From the NCBI GenBank assembly GCA_041940305.1, contig JBGTSJ010000036.1, positions 1 to 40,930 of the forward strand: DNA of 40,930 nt. The letters are read 5' to 3'. Under the pieces are notes generated by a model that made no database searches, was not told the DNA's origin, and worked only from the letters and a program-made list of their open reading frames with translations. The translations under genes and the position numbers were made by a program. Shown here piece by piece: positions 27,385 to 34,091 of this stretch. Each line of letters begins with the position of its first letter. Position 1 is the first letter of the stretch. This stretch comes from JBGTSJ01 sp041940305. GTDB lineage: Bacteria; Planctomycetota; Planctomycetia; Planctomycetales; Planctomycetaceae.

Positions 27385-27440
27385 CGGGCACGTTTCCGGA
27401 GTGTAGGACTGCCAGGTCTGACGCGAAGGAAACGTGCCCG
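27385..27440 (+). terminator. Perfect 13-bp inverted repeat after the desaturase
   Basis: CGGGCACGTTTCC (27385-27397) pairs perfectly with GGAAACGTGCCCG (27428-27440) across a 30-nt loop. It is followed by the pyrimidine-rich CTCCCTTTCTCCC. It begins 12 bp after the stop codon. The long loop and weak T-run make it either a terminator or an mRNA-stabilising hairpin. Confidence 0.5.
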
Positions 27441-27600
27441 CTCCCTTTCTCCCACAACCGATTGCCCAGCCACTGTTGCCCCTGCGAACCCGGTGCGCGC
27501 CTCGCCGGCTCATTCCGCCCGCCGACGACTGCAACCACCTCCACACGGTCCGTCTTCAGCGAACGACTCCGCACACCCCTTCGAACCGGATGCCAAGACC

Positions 27601-28599
27601 ATGATTGCCACGACCTTCAATCCGACATTCAGCAGAAAGCCGGCCCGGCTGCTGGCGACGACTCACCACGATACGGCCTGCAGCCGCACCGGTTCCGCCG
27701 ACCCTCTGGCGGACACCGTCGTCACCCGCCCCCTCCGGTCGCGGTCCGCGGCGCGGATCCTGACCGGCACCACCTCCCGCCCGCCGCGTCCGCAGCACAC
27801 CCGGCAGCAGACCAGGATCGGACTGGTCCTCAGCGGCGGCCTCGCCCGCGGCGTGGCCCACATTGGAGTGCTGCAGGTCTTCGCCGAGGCCGGCATCGAA
27901 GTCAACTGCGTCGCCGGGACGAGCGTCGGCGCCTTCGTCGGGCTGATGCACTGTGCCGGCTACACGCCGGCGCAGATGGCCGACATCGCGCGGCAGGAAC
28001 TTATGCCGCAGCGAACCCGTCGATGGCTGCCCGGTGCGGCCACGCTGCACCTGGCCGGGCTCCTCCGCACCGGACGTCTGCGGGAATGCATCGAGCGGCA
28101 TGTCCCCGCCGCAACCCGGCTGGAAAACCTCCCCCTCCCGCTTGCCGTCACGTCCACCGATATCGTCACCGGAGAGGCTCTCGTCCACCGCAGCGGCCTG
28201 GCCGTGCCGGCCGTCATGGCCAGTATGGCCTTCCCCGGTCTCGCCCCGCCGGTGGAGTTCGAAGGACGGACGCTCGTGGACGGCGGCGTCCTCAACAATC
28301 TTCCTGGCGACGCCCTCGCCCGCTCCGGCATGGACTTCGTCATCGGCGTCGACCTCGCCCAGCCGTGCAAAGCGGTCCGGCCCGGACTCGGTTCATTCGG
28401 CCTCGCGCTCCGGTCGCGACGAGTGCTGCAGCGGAAGGCCACCTCGTCCCATGCCCAATGGATCGACGTCCTCATCCGCCCGGACGTCGCCCGCTTCCCC
28501 AAGACCGACGTCACCCGGTTCGACGGACTCCTTGACGCCGGGGCCGCCGCCGCCAGGCAGATGTTGCCCCAGATCCTCGAACGACTCGCGACCACCTAG
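27601..28599 (+). CDS. Patatin-like phospholipase
   Basis: 332 residues from ATG 27601; the frame is open further upstream but the preceding residues are unstructured. The patatin domain starts near residue 73: IGLVLSGGLARGVAHIGVL (oxyanion-hole loop), then the nucleophile motif VAGTSVGAFVG (GxSxG) and the catalytic Asp in LVDGGVLNNLPGD. Both members of the Ser/Asp dyad are present, so it should be an active acyl hydrolase. The first 70 residues are Arg/Thr/Pro-rich with no clear signal peptide. It lies downstream of the desaturase on the same strand. Confidence 0.9.
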   Translation: MIATTFNPTFSRKPARLLATTHHDTACSRTGSADPLADTVVTRPLRSRSAARILTGTTSRPPRPQHTRQQTRIGLVLSGGLARGVAHIGVLQVFAEAGIEVNCVAGTSVGAFVGLMHCAGYTPAQMADIARQELMPQRTRRWLPGAATLHLAGLLRTGRLRECIERHVPAATRLENLPLPLAVTSTDIVTGEALVHRSGLAVPAVMASMAFPGLAPPVEFEGRTLVDGGVLNNLPGDALARSGMDFVIGVDLAQPCKAVRPGLGSFGLALRSRRVLQRKATSSHAQWIDVLIRPDVARFPKTDVTRFDGLLDAGAAAARQMLPQILERLATT

Positions 28600-28965
28600 A
28601 GTTTGAGCACTTTCTGAGCAGTGGTAGCCCATTCCTGGAACCGCCGGATTGATGGGGAGAGACGGTCAAGATCTCCTGAGCGGCGCCAACGCGGGGCGGC
28701 TCGTTACGTAAGTTCTTCCTGTTCCACAGATCGATTCAGTCTCCGCCACAATCAGCATCACACGACAACTGCACAACATCCGACGCACGCCATCGGACCG
28801 GAAACAGTCGGGTGCCTTGCCGGCATCCCTTGGATGCATTGATCACTTCCCTGCGTCCGCTTGGAGTTGAACCGAGACGTCGGCAGTCTTGCCGCGCGGA
28901 TAAGTCGTCACCGCGCCTGATGTTGTGCAGCATCGGGCGGTCCTGGATGATCATGAGGTGGTGTC
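28600..28965. other. Intergenic stretch at the edge of the decayed zone
   Basis: 366 bp with no gene. Near the right end, CGCCTGATGTTG and CAGCATCGGGCG can form a hairpin (about 28915-28940) shortly before the next start. Nothing else was recognised. Confidence 0.4.
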
Positions 28966-29226
28966 ATGCTCAGCGCCCGCGGACTTTCAATTCCTGCCTT
29001 GATCGTAATGTCATGGACCGCGGCGAGAGCCGAAGCTGGCTTCATCAATGTGGCGAACGCGGGATTCGAGGATAATCCCCTTCCGATGGGCGAATTTGCG
29101 ATTCAGCTGCATCATACCGGCTGGAGCGCCACGACAAACATTTTCATCGTCAGCGGGATCGCTCACCCTCCGCTGACCAGCAGCCAGGGTAGCGCCGTCA
29201 GTTCGATCGTCGCGGCACCGGACTGA
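28966..29226 (+). pseudogene. Truncated secreted protein (anchor-type, 5' end only)
   Basis: 86 codons from ATG 28966 with GAGGTG 5 nt upstream, a convincing start. A signal peptide (MLSARGLSIPALIVMSWTAARAEA) precedes GFINVANAGFEDNPLPMGEF and HTGWSATTNIFIVSG. This is the opening of large extracellular proteins with an 'N-x-GFE ... GW' carbohydrate-binding-like domain, often ending in a PEP-CTERM-type anchor. The frame stops at 29226, right where a transposase fragment starts, so the rest of the gene appears to have been lost by IS insertion and deletion. Confidence 0.55.
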
Positions 29227-29229
29227 CGC

Positions 29230-29443
29230 TGGCGCGTGACCATTGGGGTGCGATCGAGAACGGGCTGCACTGGGTGTGTGATGAGGTGCTCGGCGAGGAC
29301 CGCAGCACGATCTTCCGTGGCCACGCACCGCAGAACCTGGCGGCCCTGCGCAGCGCGGCGCTGAACTGGCAGCGGGCCGGACGAATCAACACAATCAGCG
29401 CCACCTTGCGCAGCTTCGCGCGGCATCCCTTGCGACTGTTCAC
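29230..29443 (+). pseudogene. ISAs1-type transposase remnant (C-terminal part)
   Basis: In one frame: LTLARDHWGAIENGLHWVCD, then EVLGEDRSTIFRGHAPQNLAALRSAALN, and RSFARHPLRLFT. RDHWG-IEN-LHWV-D..-GEDRS and NLAALRS-ALN are the C-terminal signature of ISAs1-family DDE transposases. The fragment lacks the first two thirds of the protein and is cut seven codons before the natural end, judged from the copy at the right edge of the window. The 20 bp CATCCCTTGCGACTGTTCAC (29424-29443) are identical, in opposite orientation, to 40911-40930. Confidence 0.7.
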
Positions 29444-29448
29444 ACCGT

Positions 29449-29529
29449 TGGCGCATCGAGCGAACCAACACCTGGCTGCACAACGACGGCCGCAACGTGC
29501 TCCGCAAAGACTGCTCGGCTCAGAATTAA
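29449..29529 (+). pseudogene. IS5-type transposase C-terminal tail fragment
   Basis: A different frame immediately after the ISAs1 remnant reads WRIERTNTWLHNDGRNVLRK then DCSAQN and stops at TAA (29527-29529). W-(I/V)-ERT-x-x-WL-x-N-x-(R) is the end of IS5/IS1182-like transposases. Only 26 residues remain. The two IS pieces abut within about 6 bp, so one element was probably inserted into or deleted together with the other. Confidence 0.45.
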
Positions 29530-29700
29530 CGTATAGCGGATTACCGGCGTCCCGCTCCGTGAGAGGGAGTTGTGCGGCGGAGTGGGATCTGCGGATGTGC
29601 GTGGGCGTGCCCGTCAGGCGGAGTGCGGAGCGGGCATGCCGGTAACTGCCTGTTGAACGAAGCCGCGGGCTACTGGGGAGGACGTCATCGGAGCGAGACG
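29530..29700. other. Unassigned sequence between IS fragments and the truncated integrase
   Basis: 171 bp with no gene. It contains the left copy of the 16-bp inverted repeat (29651-29666) and a G-rich stretch of unknown origin (29550-29640). Confidence 0.4.
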
Positions 29701-30257
29701 CTAGGCTTCGTTGATCCGCAGCCCCGCCCCGTACTGGCAGGCGAACAGCGTGCGATACTTGGGACTGCGGCAAGCCGCGAACAGCGCCAGCAGCTGTTCC
29801 CGAGAGTGCACTCGCGGCAACTGCGGCCGTCTCGACTTGGGAAACGGGATGCGTTCTACCTCGCACTCCCGCCCCAGCGTCACCCGATACAGGAACTTCA
29901 GTGCCGCCGCCACCTGCCGGTACGTCGTGTAGTTGATCTGCTCCTCCTGGATCAGGTGCAGCAGGAATTCCCGGATCTCCGTTTCTCCCCTGTTTTCCGG
30001 ACGCCGCCGAAAGTGGGGCGCGACTTTCCGCGAGTACGGCAGATAGATCTTTCGGGTCGAGGGAGCCAGGCCCCGCAACAGTAGGTCCTGCTCCATCCGG
30101 TCGCGCAGCTTCCCTGATCGACTCCTTGGTTCGGGACACGAAACCACCAAGGAGTCCAGCCTACGCGCCCGACCACTGACGTCATGCCAGCGATCTCTGC
30201 TCCGCGCGCCCCATGCGGCTCTCATTAAAGCTGCCGCGCCAGCGGCTTCGTTCAACA
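29651..30257. mobile_element. 607-bp segment bounded by perfect 16-bp inverted repeats
   Basis: TGTTGAACGAAGCCGC at 29651-29666 is repeated as its exact complement GCGGCTTCGTTCAACA at 30242-30257. The truncated integrase gene lies between them. Part of the motif (AACGAAGCC) appears a third time at 29703-29711 on the minus strand, exactly at the integrase truncation point. No flanking target duplication is evident. It could be a small non-autonomous element or the product of recombination at these sites. Confidence 0.5.
29701..30096 (-). pseudogene. Truncated XerC/D-like tyrosine recombinase
   Basis: From ATG 30094-30096 (open to TTG 30258): MEQDLLLRGLAPSTRKIYL, then VAAALKFLYRVTLGRECEVERIPFPKSRR and YRTLFACQYGAGLRINEA, stop. 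This is the N-terminal SAM-like domain and the first catalytic Arg region (GAGLR) of the integrases that often accompany IS91-type elements. Everything after it (HxxR, H, Tyr) is missing, so it cannot be an active recombinase. The stop falls inside an AACGAAGCC copy shared with the flanking inverted repeats. Confidence 0.75.
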
Positions 30258-30279
30258 AATGCGCGCGAATCTCTGCCGA

Positions 30280-30672
30280 TTAACGTCTCGACACAGTGCC
30301 GGCCCAGGCGGCGCCGAATAGGGCACCGAGCAGAAACAGTAGTTGCAGACCGCAAATCCCAAGTGCACAGTAGGCAGCCCGCTGGAGCTGTTCGCGGGGG
30401 ATGTCAACGTCCTGCCTGGCTAGGAGCGCCGTCGCCACTCCGCAAACCACCGCGAACAGCACGTTGCCGATCATGTTACTTCGAGCTGCGGGCCACGAAG
30501 CAAGCAGCTCCAGCGCGTCGCGGTCGCCGGATTGCGCGCGCTCCATGAGGCGCGGCGTCACTGCTGACGTACACACTCTCAACAGAAGAAAGGCAATCGT
30601 CAGGAACCCAAACCCGCCTGTCGTAATCCACAGTGCAGCGGTCGGTTCCAGCTCAGAGAGTACTTTGGGCAT
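30280..30672 (-). CDS. Small three-helix membrane protein, unknown
   Basis: 130 residues from ATG 30670-30672; upstream codons in the frame lack protein character. Likely membrane helices lie at about 14-36 (ALWITTGGFGFLTIAFLLLRV), 70-88 (IGNVLFAVVCGVATALLA) and 102-124 (AYCALGICGLQLLFLLGALFG). A cytoplasmic loop carries ERAQSGDRDALELLASWP. It starts 16 bp downstream of the larger membrane gene on the same strand, so they are almost certainly cotranscribed. Not recognised as a known family. The pair looks intact although surrounded by fragments. Confidence 0.6.
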   Translation of the reverse strand: MPKVLSELEPTAALWITTGGFGFLTIAFLLLRVCTSAVTPRLMERAQSGDRDALELLASWPAARSNMIGNVLFAVVCGVATALLARQDVDIPREQLQRAAYCALGICGLQLLFLLGALFGAAWAGTVSRR

Positions 30673-30688
30673 GGTTGCGCTCCACGAT

Positions 30689-31651
30689 TCACGTCGGATC
30701 GCCAATAGTCGGTGAGCCCGCAGCCAGCGATTCGATGATATCCCGCAATGGATTCTCGGTTGTCGGGGGGCCTCCGCGGCGCACGAAGCAACGCCGCAGG
30801 ACACGTTGCAGGAGTTCCTCGTCGACCACCGGTACCTCGTTGAGTTGCGCCCCAAACTGCTCGCGTAGCGAATGCCATTGGAACGAGCGAGACGACGAGC
30901 TGTAGTGAACGAAGACCAGCTTATGGACGCGCTCCGGGGCGAGCATCCACAACAGTTCCTCGTGGACAAACTGCGTGAGTTCACGCGGATCCATGACGAC
31001 GATGAGGCTCATATCCGACAGATCGTGAACCGTCTTACGCCACTCGTCGCTGTTTACGGTCCGGAGACAGTCGCGCAGAGGCAGGAATCGAGATACACCA
31101 ACCGGCGTCTTGTGGTAATCCAACAGACTGACGGCTCTGAAAGGTCGAATCGTGCGGGACACGATTGCATGGAGTCGCAGCACCTCTGGGCGGGAAGCCC
31201 CGAGTAGCAACACGCAAGGCGGACGGGCCGAGCGCAAGAAGCAAATCGCTGATATCACAGCCACAGAGATCAGCAGTTCGCGCCATCCCCAATCGGAAAA
31301 CCACATCATCCAAACCTGCAGGAGCAGGCAGGTCGCAGCCAGCACGAAATACCCGTCCAGCCGATAGAATAGGTTGAAACTGGCCGAGTTGCCGGCGAAC
31401 TCTGTCAGTCGGGAAAAAACGGACTCGCTCAGTCGGAACCCCCGCCGGATCGAGCCAATCCAGACGGCGGTCTCCCAGAGCGCGAGGACGGCCCACACGG
31501 CCGCCAACGGTATCACTGCAACTCGCAGTTGACCTGCGATCCGTTGCGAATCTACGAGAAAGTGCTCTTCTCCGATCACGATCATCGTGGCGAATGCCAT
31601 GCACCCCAGTAAGAGGATGGCTCGCCCGATGGAGAAGGGGAGAAGATCCAT
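30689..31651 (-). CDS. Membrane protein with C-terminal TIR-like/Rossmann domain
   Basis: 320 residues from the internal ATG near 31651; the frame is open to 31810. Four membrane helices fall in the first 140 residues (about 8-27, 43-67, 98-117 and 122-138). A soluble domain follows: PPCVLLLGASRPEVLRLHAI, RAVSLLDYHKTP, then WRKTVHDLSDMSLIVVMDPR and LTQFVHEELLWMLAPERVHK-LVFVHY. The order strand-helix-strand, 'W..v..l...s.lIVvmD', then 'T.FV.EEL' with a conserved Glu is that of TIR/SEFIR-like folds, though the N-terminal 'ISY' signature is absent. A membrane-tethered nucleotide-metabolising or signalling domain is inferred. It leads a two-gene unit with the small membrane protein at 30280-30672. 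Confidence 0.6.
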   Translation of the reverse strand: MDLLPFSIGRAILLLGCMAFATMIVIGEEHFLVDSQRIAGQLRVAVIPLAAVWAVLALWETAVWIGSIRRGFRLSESVFSRLTEFAGNSASFNLFYRLDGYFVLAATCLLLQVWMMWFSDWGWRELLISVAVISAICFLRSARPPCVLLLGASRPEVLRLHAIVSRTIRPFRAVSLLDYHKTPVGVSRFLPLRDCLRTVNSDEWRKTVHDLSDMSLIVVMDPRELTQFVHEELLWMLAPERVHKLVFVHYSSSSRSFQWHSLREQFGAQLNEVPVVDEELLQRVLRRCFVRRGGPPTTENPLRDIIESLAAGSPTIGDPT

Positions 31652-31960
31652 GGTCAGCTTTGCCTCTCCTGAGGGGAGCGCCGCGTTGACGTGCTTCAAG
31701 CCACGGGGCCACTCCCATACACACAAAGTGAACAGGGCCGATGAACAGTTGCACGGGGCCTCAAGGTCAACGCGAAGCTGGTAAAGCAGTGCCGATCGTG
31801 CGACCAGCATTGCACCAGCTCTGAAAACCCACGCGGAGGGCAGCTCGGGGCGATCGGCCCACAGTGCGGACCCGAGTAATCTGTGACTCTTCCAGCGGGG
31901 TAAGAAAACTCTGATCTCCGCTGATTCTCAGCCGAATCCTCGTCAGGCCACCCTATCACG

Positions 31961-32323
31961 ATGGGCCGCATTCTGCACCCGCTGCTCGCCCTCCTGACGT
32001 CCGCAACCCGCCAGGACCTGGCGCGGCAGGTTGCCTACCTTAAGGAGTAGAACCGGATCCTCCGTGCCAGACTGCCCAAACGACTGGTCGCCACGCCGCA
32101 GGAGCAGCGACGGCTGCTCCGGGCCGGCCGGAAGCTGGGCGTCCAGCTCAAGGAGCTGATCTAGATCGTCAGCTACCAAACGTTCCGTCGCTGGGTACGG
32201 GACGTCGAGACGATGCACGCCGCGAAACGCTCTACCGCCAAGCGAAAGCCCGGCCGACCGCGGACACCGGACGACATCCGCAACTTGTTCTTGCGATTGG
32301 CCCGTGAGAACTTGTGGGGCTAA
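31961..32323 (+). pseudogene. Transposase remnant with two internal stops
   Basis: Reading from ATG 31961: GRILHPLLALLTSATRQDLA, RQVAYLKE, TAG (32048-32050), NRILRARLPKRLVATPQEQR, ...VQLKELI, TAG (32162-32164), IVSYQTFRRWVRDVE, ...KPGRPRTPDDIRNLFLRLARENLWG, TAA. This is the N-terminal helix-turn-helix half of an integrase-core (rve-type) transposase common in planctomycetes; such proteins normally continue GYTRI after WG. Two nonsense codons plus loss of the whole catalytic core make it a dead remnant. Confidence 0.7.
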
Positions 32324-32326
32324 CCC

Positions 32327-32680
32327 CTCCAACTCGGATGCCGGGATTCGGCTGGGTGCTTCCTCGAGCATTCGACGCAACTTGAAAACGATCGTCCGCG
32401 TCGAATATTCCCAATCGGGATCCGCAATCAACTGCAGGAACGGCCGGATCCCGCGCCCGTCACCGAGACGCGCCAACGCGAGTCCCCCTTCGTAGATCAT
32501 GTCGGTGGTCTGCGAACTCGCGACAATCTGCGCCAAAGGTTCGATGGCGGCAGGATCTCCCGAACGACCGAGCGACCCGGCCGCCCACAGCCAGGGGCCG
32601 CAGCTCTCCATGCGGGCCGCCCGGCCCCCGAAACAGTCATCCCGCTGAAATAGCCGCAGTAGATCTGGTACCGCGCGTGA
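32327..32680 (-). pseudogene. HEAT-repeat protein fragment
   Basis: On the minus strand: LLRLFQRDDCFGGRAARMES, LWAAGSLGRSGDPAAIEPLAQIV, MIYEGGLALARLGDGRGIRPFLQLIADPD and LRRMLEEAPSRIPASELEGLAP. The repeated 'A-LGRSGDPAAI-PL' pattern is typical of HEAT-like repeats. The frame is open on both sides into sequence that belongs to other fragments (transposase on the left, GHMP kinase tail on the right), with no start or stop of its own. It is therefore an internal piece of a lost gene. Confidence 0.5.
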
Positions 32681-32713
32681 ACCCTGGCTCTCACCTGCTT
32701 CACCTCCGTCTCT

Positions 32714-33085
32714 GGTCAGGATCCGCAGCCCTTCACGATCGACGTCTCCGACGCCGCCCTCGCCCAATGCATCCAGGACCTCGCCAGCGAAGATCTCCCA
32801 CGCACGCAGCGGGCCCAGCTCGTCAATCAGCCCGGCGCCTACCGTTGCAGCACCCAGGAGATCGACACCCTCGTCGACATCGCCCTCCGCTGCCAGGGGG
32901 TCGCCGGCGCCCAGATCGCCGGCGCCGGTCTCGGAGGCTGCGCCATGGTCCTCGCCCGCAAGGAATCCGTACCGGAACTGGAAGCGCGACTCCTTCACGA
33001 ATACTTCGAACCTCGCGGCCTTCCTTCCGGCATCCTTCGTTGCACGCCGTCCGCCGGCAGCGGAGTGATTGCGATTCGCAGCTGA
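32714..33085 (+). pseudogene. GHMP-kinase (galactokinase-like) C-terminal fragment
   Basis: Plus-strand frame ending at TGA 33083-33085: QPFTIDVSDAALAQCIQDLA, CSTQEIDTLVDIALRCQGVAGAQIAGAGLGGCAMVLARKESV, then LLHEYFEPRGLPSGILRCTPSAGSGVIAI. 'G-A-G-x-GGC-x-x-x-L' is motif 3 of GHMP kinases, and the ending matches galactokinase-type members. The N-terminal two thirds with the ATP-binding motif are absent; a stop lies upstream in frame at 32678. Hence a truncated, non-functional tail. Confidence 0.6.
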
Positions 33086-33323
33086 GAACCGACGCCGATG
33101 CTGGTCGGCGACGCCTGGAACGCTGAGCCTGGGATGAAATCCAGCAATTGGGCGCGGAGTCATCCTCCCGCACCCTCCGATGGTTCGGGGCGAGGCGCCT
33201 GCCATCGCAAGCACTCCGGCCGCGGGCTGCGCAATCGCATTGCTGGTCGCTCACCACCGAGTTTCATGAATTCCTGGTTGAAGGCTGGAGACGATTCGAT
33301 TCAGATTGCACTTACAGAGGGAG
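33086..33323. promoter_or_regulatory. Leader region of the sigma-kinase operon
   Basis: 238 bp with no gene, between the last decayed fragment and the ECF sigma factor. It should carry the promoter for the sigma and kinase genes; no confident consensus was recognised. Confidence 0.4.
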
Positions 33324-34001
33324 ATGGTTGCTATTTCCGATGAGTCGAAATCGTCCGATCAGCATCCGAACCCGGACGTGGTTCAGGCCTTGGTTACGCG
33401 CGCAGCCGGCGGCGATGGGGCCGCAATGGCCGAACTCCTGTCGCCGCATCGGGATCGGCTCAAGCGGATGGTGCACCTGCGGCTCAACCGGCGGCTGCAG
33501 GGGCGGGTGGACGATTCAGATGTTATTCAGGAGGCATGGATCGATGCGGCCCGCAAGCTCCCCGAGTACGCGGCAGCTCCGCAACTGCCGTTTTTCCTCT
33601 GGCTGCGCCATCTGGTCGGACTCAAGCTGACGGAAGTGCATCGCCGTCACCTGGGGACGCAGGCGCGGGACGCCGATCTTGAGGTCTCACTGCACCGGGG
33701 GGCCCTGCCGGAAGCGAATTCGGTTTCGCTGGCGGCGCACCTGCTGGGAACGATGACGACCGCCTCGGCCGCGGCCATCAAGGCCGAGACGCGGATTCTC
33801 GTGCAGGAGGCGCTGAACGGCATGGACCCGCTCGACCGTGAGGTGCTGGCGCTGAAGCATTTCGAGCAGTTGAGCACCAGCGAGATCGCGCAAGTGCTGG
33901 GATTGTCCAAGGCCGGCGCCGGGAGCCGGTACTTGCGAGCGATCAAGCGCCTGCGAACAGTGCTGTCACAGATACCGGGCTTCCAGGGGCTCGAGGGCTG
34001 A
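33324..34001 (+). CDS. ECF-family RNA polymerase sigma factor, Planctomycetes type
   Basis: 225 residues from ATG 33324 (AGAGGG ends only 2 nt before it); a TTG at 33306 would add six residues. Sigma region 2: DGAAMAELLSPHRDRLKRMVHLRL, then RVDDSDVIQEAWIDAARKLPEY (the D-x-x-Q-E core contact motif). Region 4: LDREVLALKHFEQLSTSEIAQVLGLSKAGAGSRYLRAIKRLR (DNA-binding helix-turn-helix). A longer-than-usual linker between regions 2 and 4 is typical of planctomycete ECF groups encoded beside Ser/Thr kinases. It lies 90 bp upstream of the kinase, which probably controls it or shares its signal. Confidence 0.92.
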   Translation: MVAISDESKSSDQHPNPDVVQALVTRAAGGDGAAMAELLSPHRDRLKRMVHLRLNRRLQGRVDDSDVIQEAWIDAARKLPEYAAAPQLPFFLWLRHLVGLKLTEVHRRHLGTQARDADLEVSLHRGALPEANSVSLAAHLLGTMTTASAAAIKAETRILVQEALNGMDPLDREVLALKHFEQLSTSEIAQVLGLSKAGAGSRYLRAIKRLRTVLSQIPGFQGLEG

Positions 34002-34091
34002 GCGGGCTGCTGCGAGACGGGCCCGCGTCACACGTCGTGCGGTGTCGGGAGCGTTCTGCTGCCTCAAGGCCGTTCGTCCAGGGTCGCCATC

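Noticed and set aside
29651..30257. Integron attC sites (GTTGAAC/GTTCAAC match the GTTRRRY and RYYYAAC cores)
   Set aside because: The two cores are 600 bp apart and in the wrong order for one attC site, and the adjacent integrase fragment is not recognisably IntI.
31943..33214. 423-codon minus-strand frame covering the whole area
   Set aside because: It is a patchwork: only about 32327-32680 reads as protein (HEAT repeats); the rest is antisense to the transposase and GHMP-kinase fragments.
17000..34000. A second copy of the tRNA-Ser 3' end marking the right end of the island
   Set aside because: I scanned for the T-arm and acceptor segment and saw no convincing copy; the right junction may be diverged or outside what I could recognise by eye.
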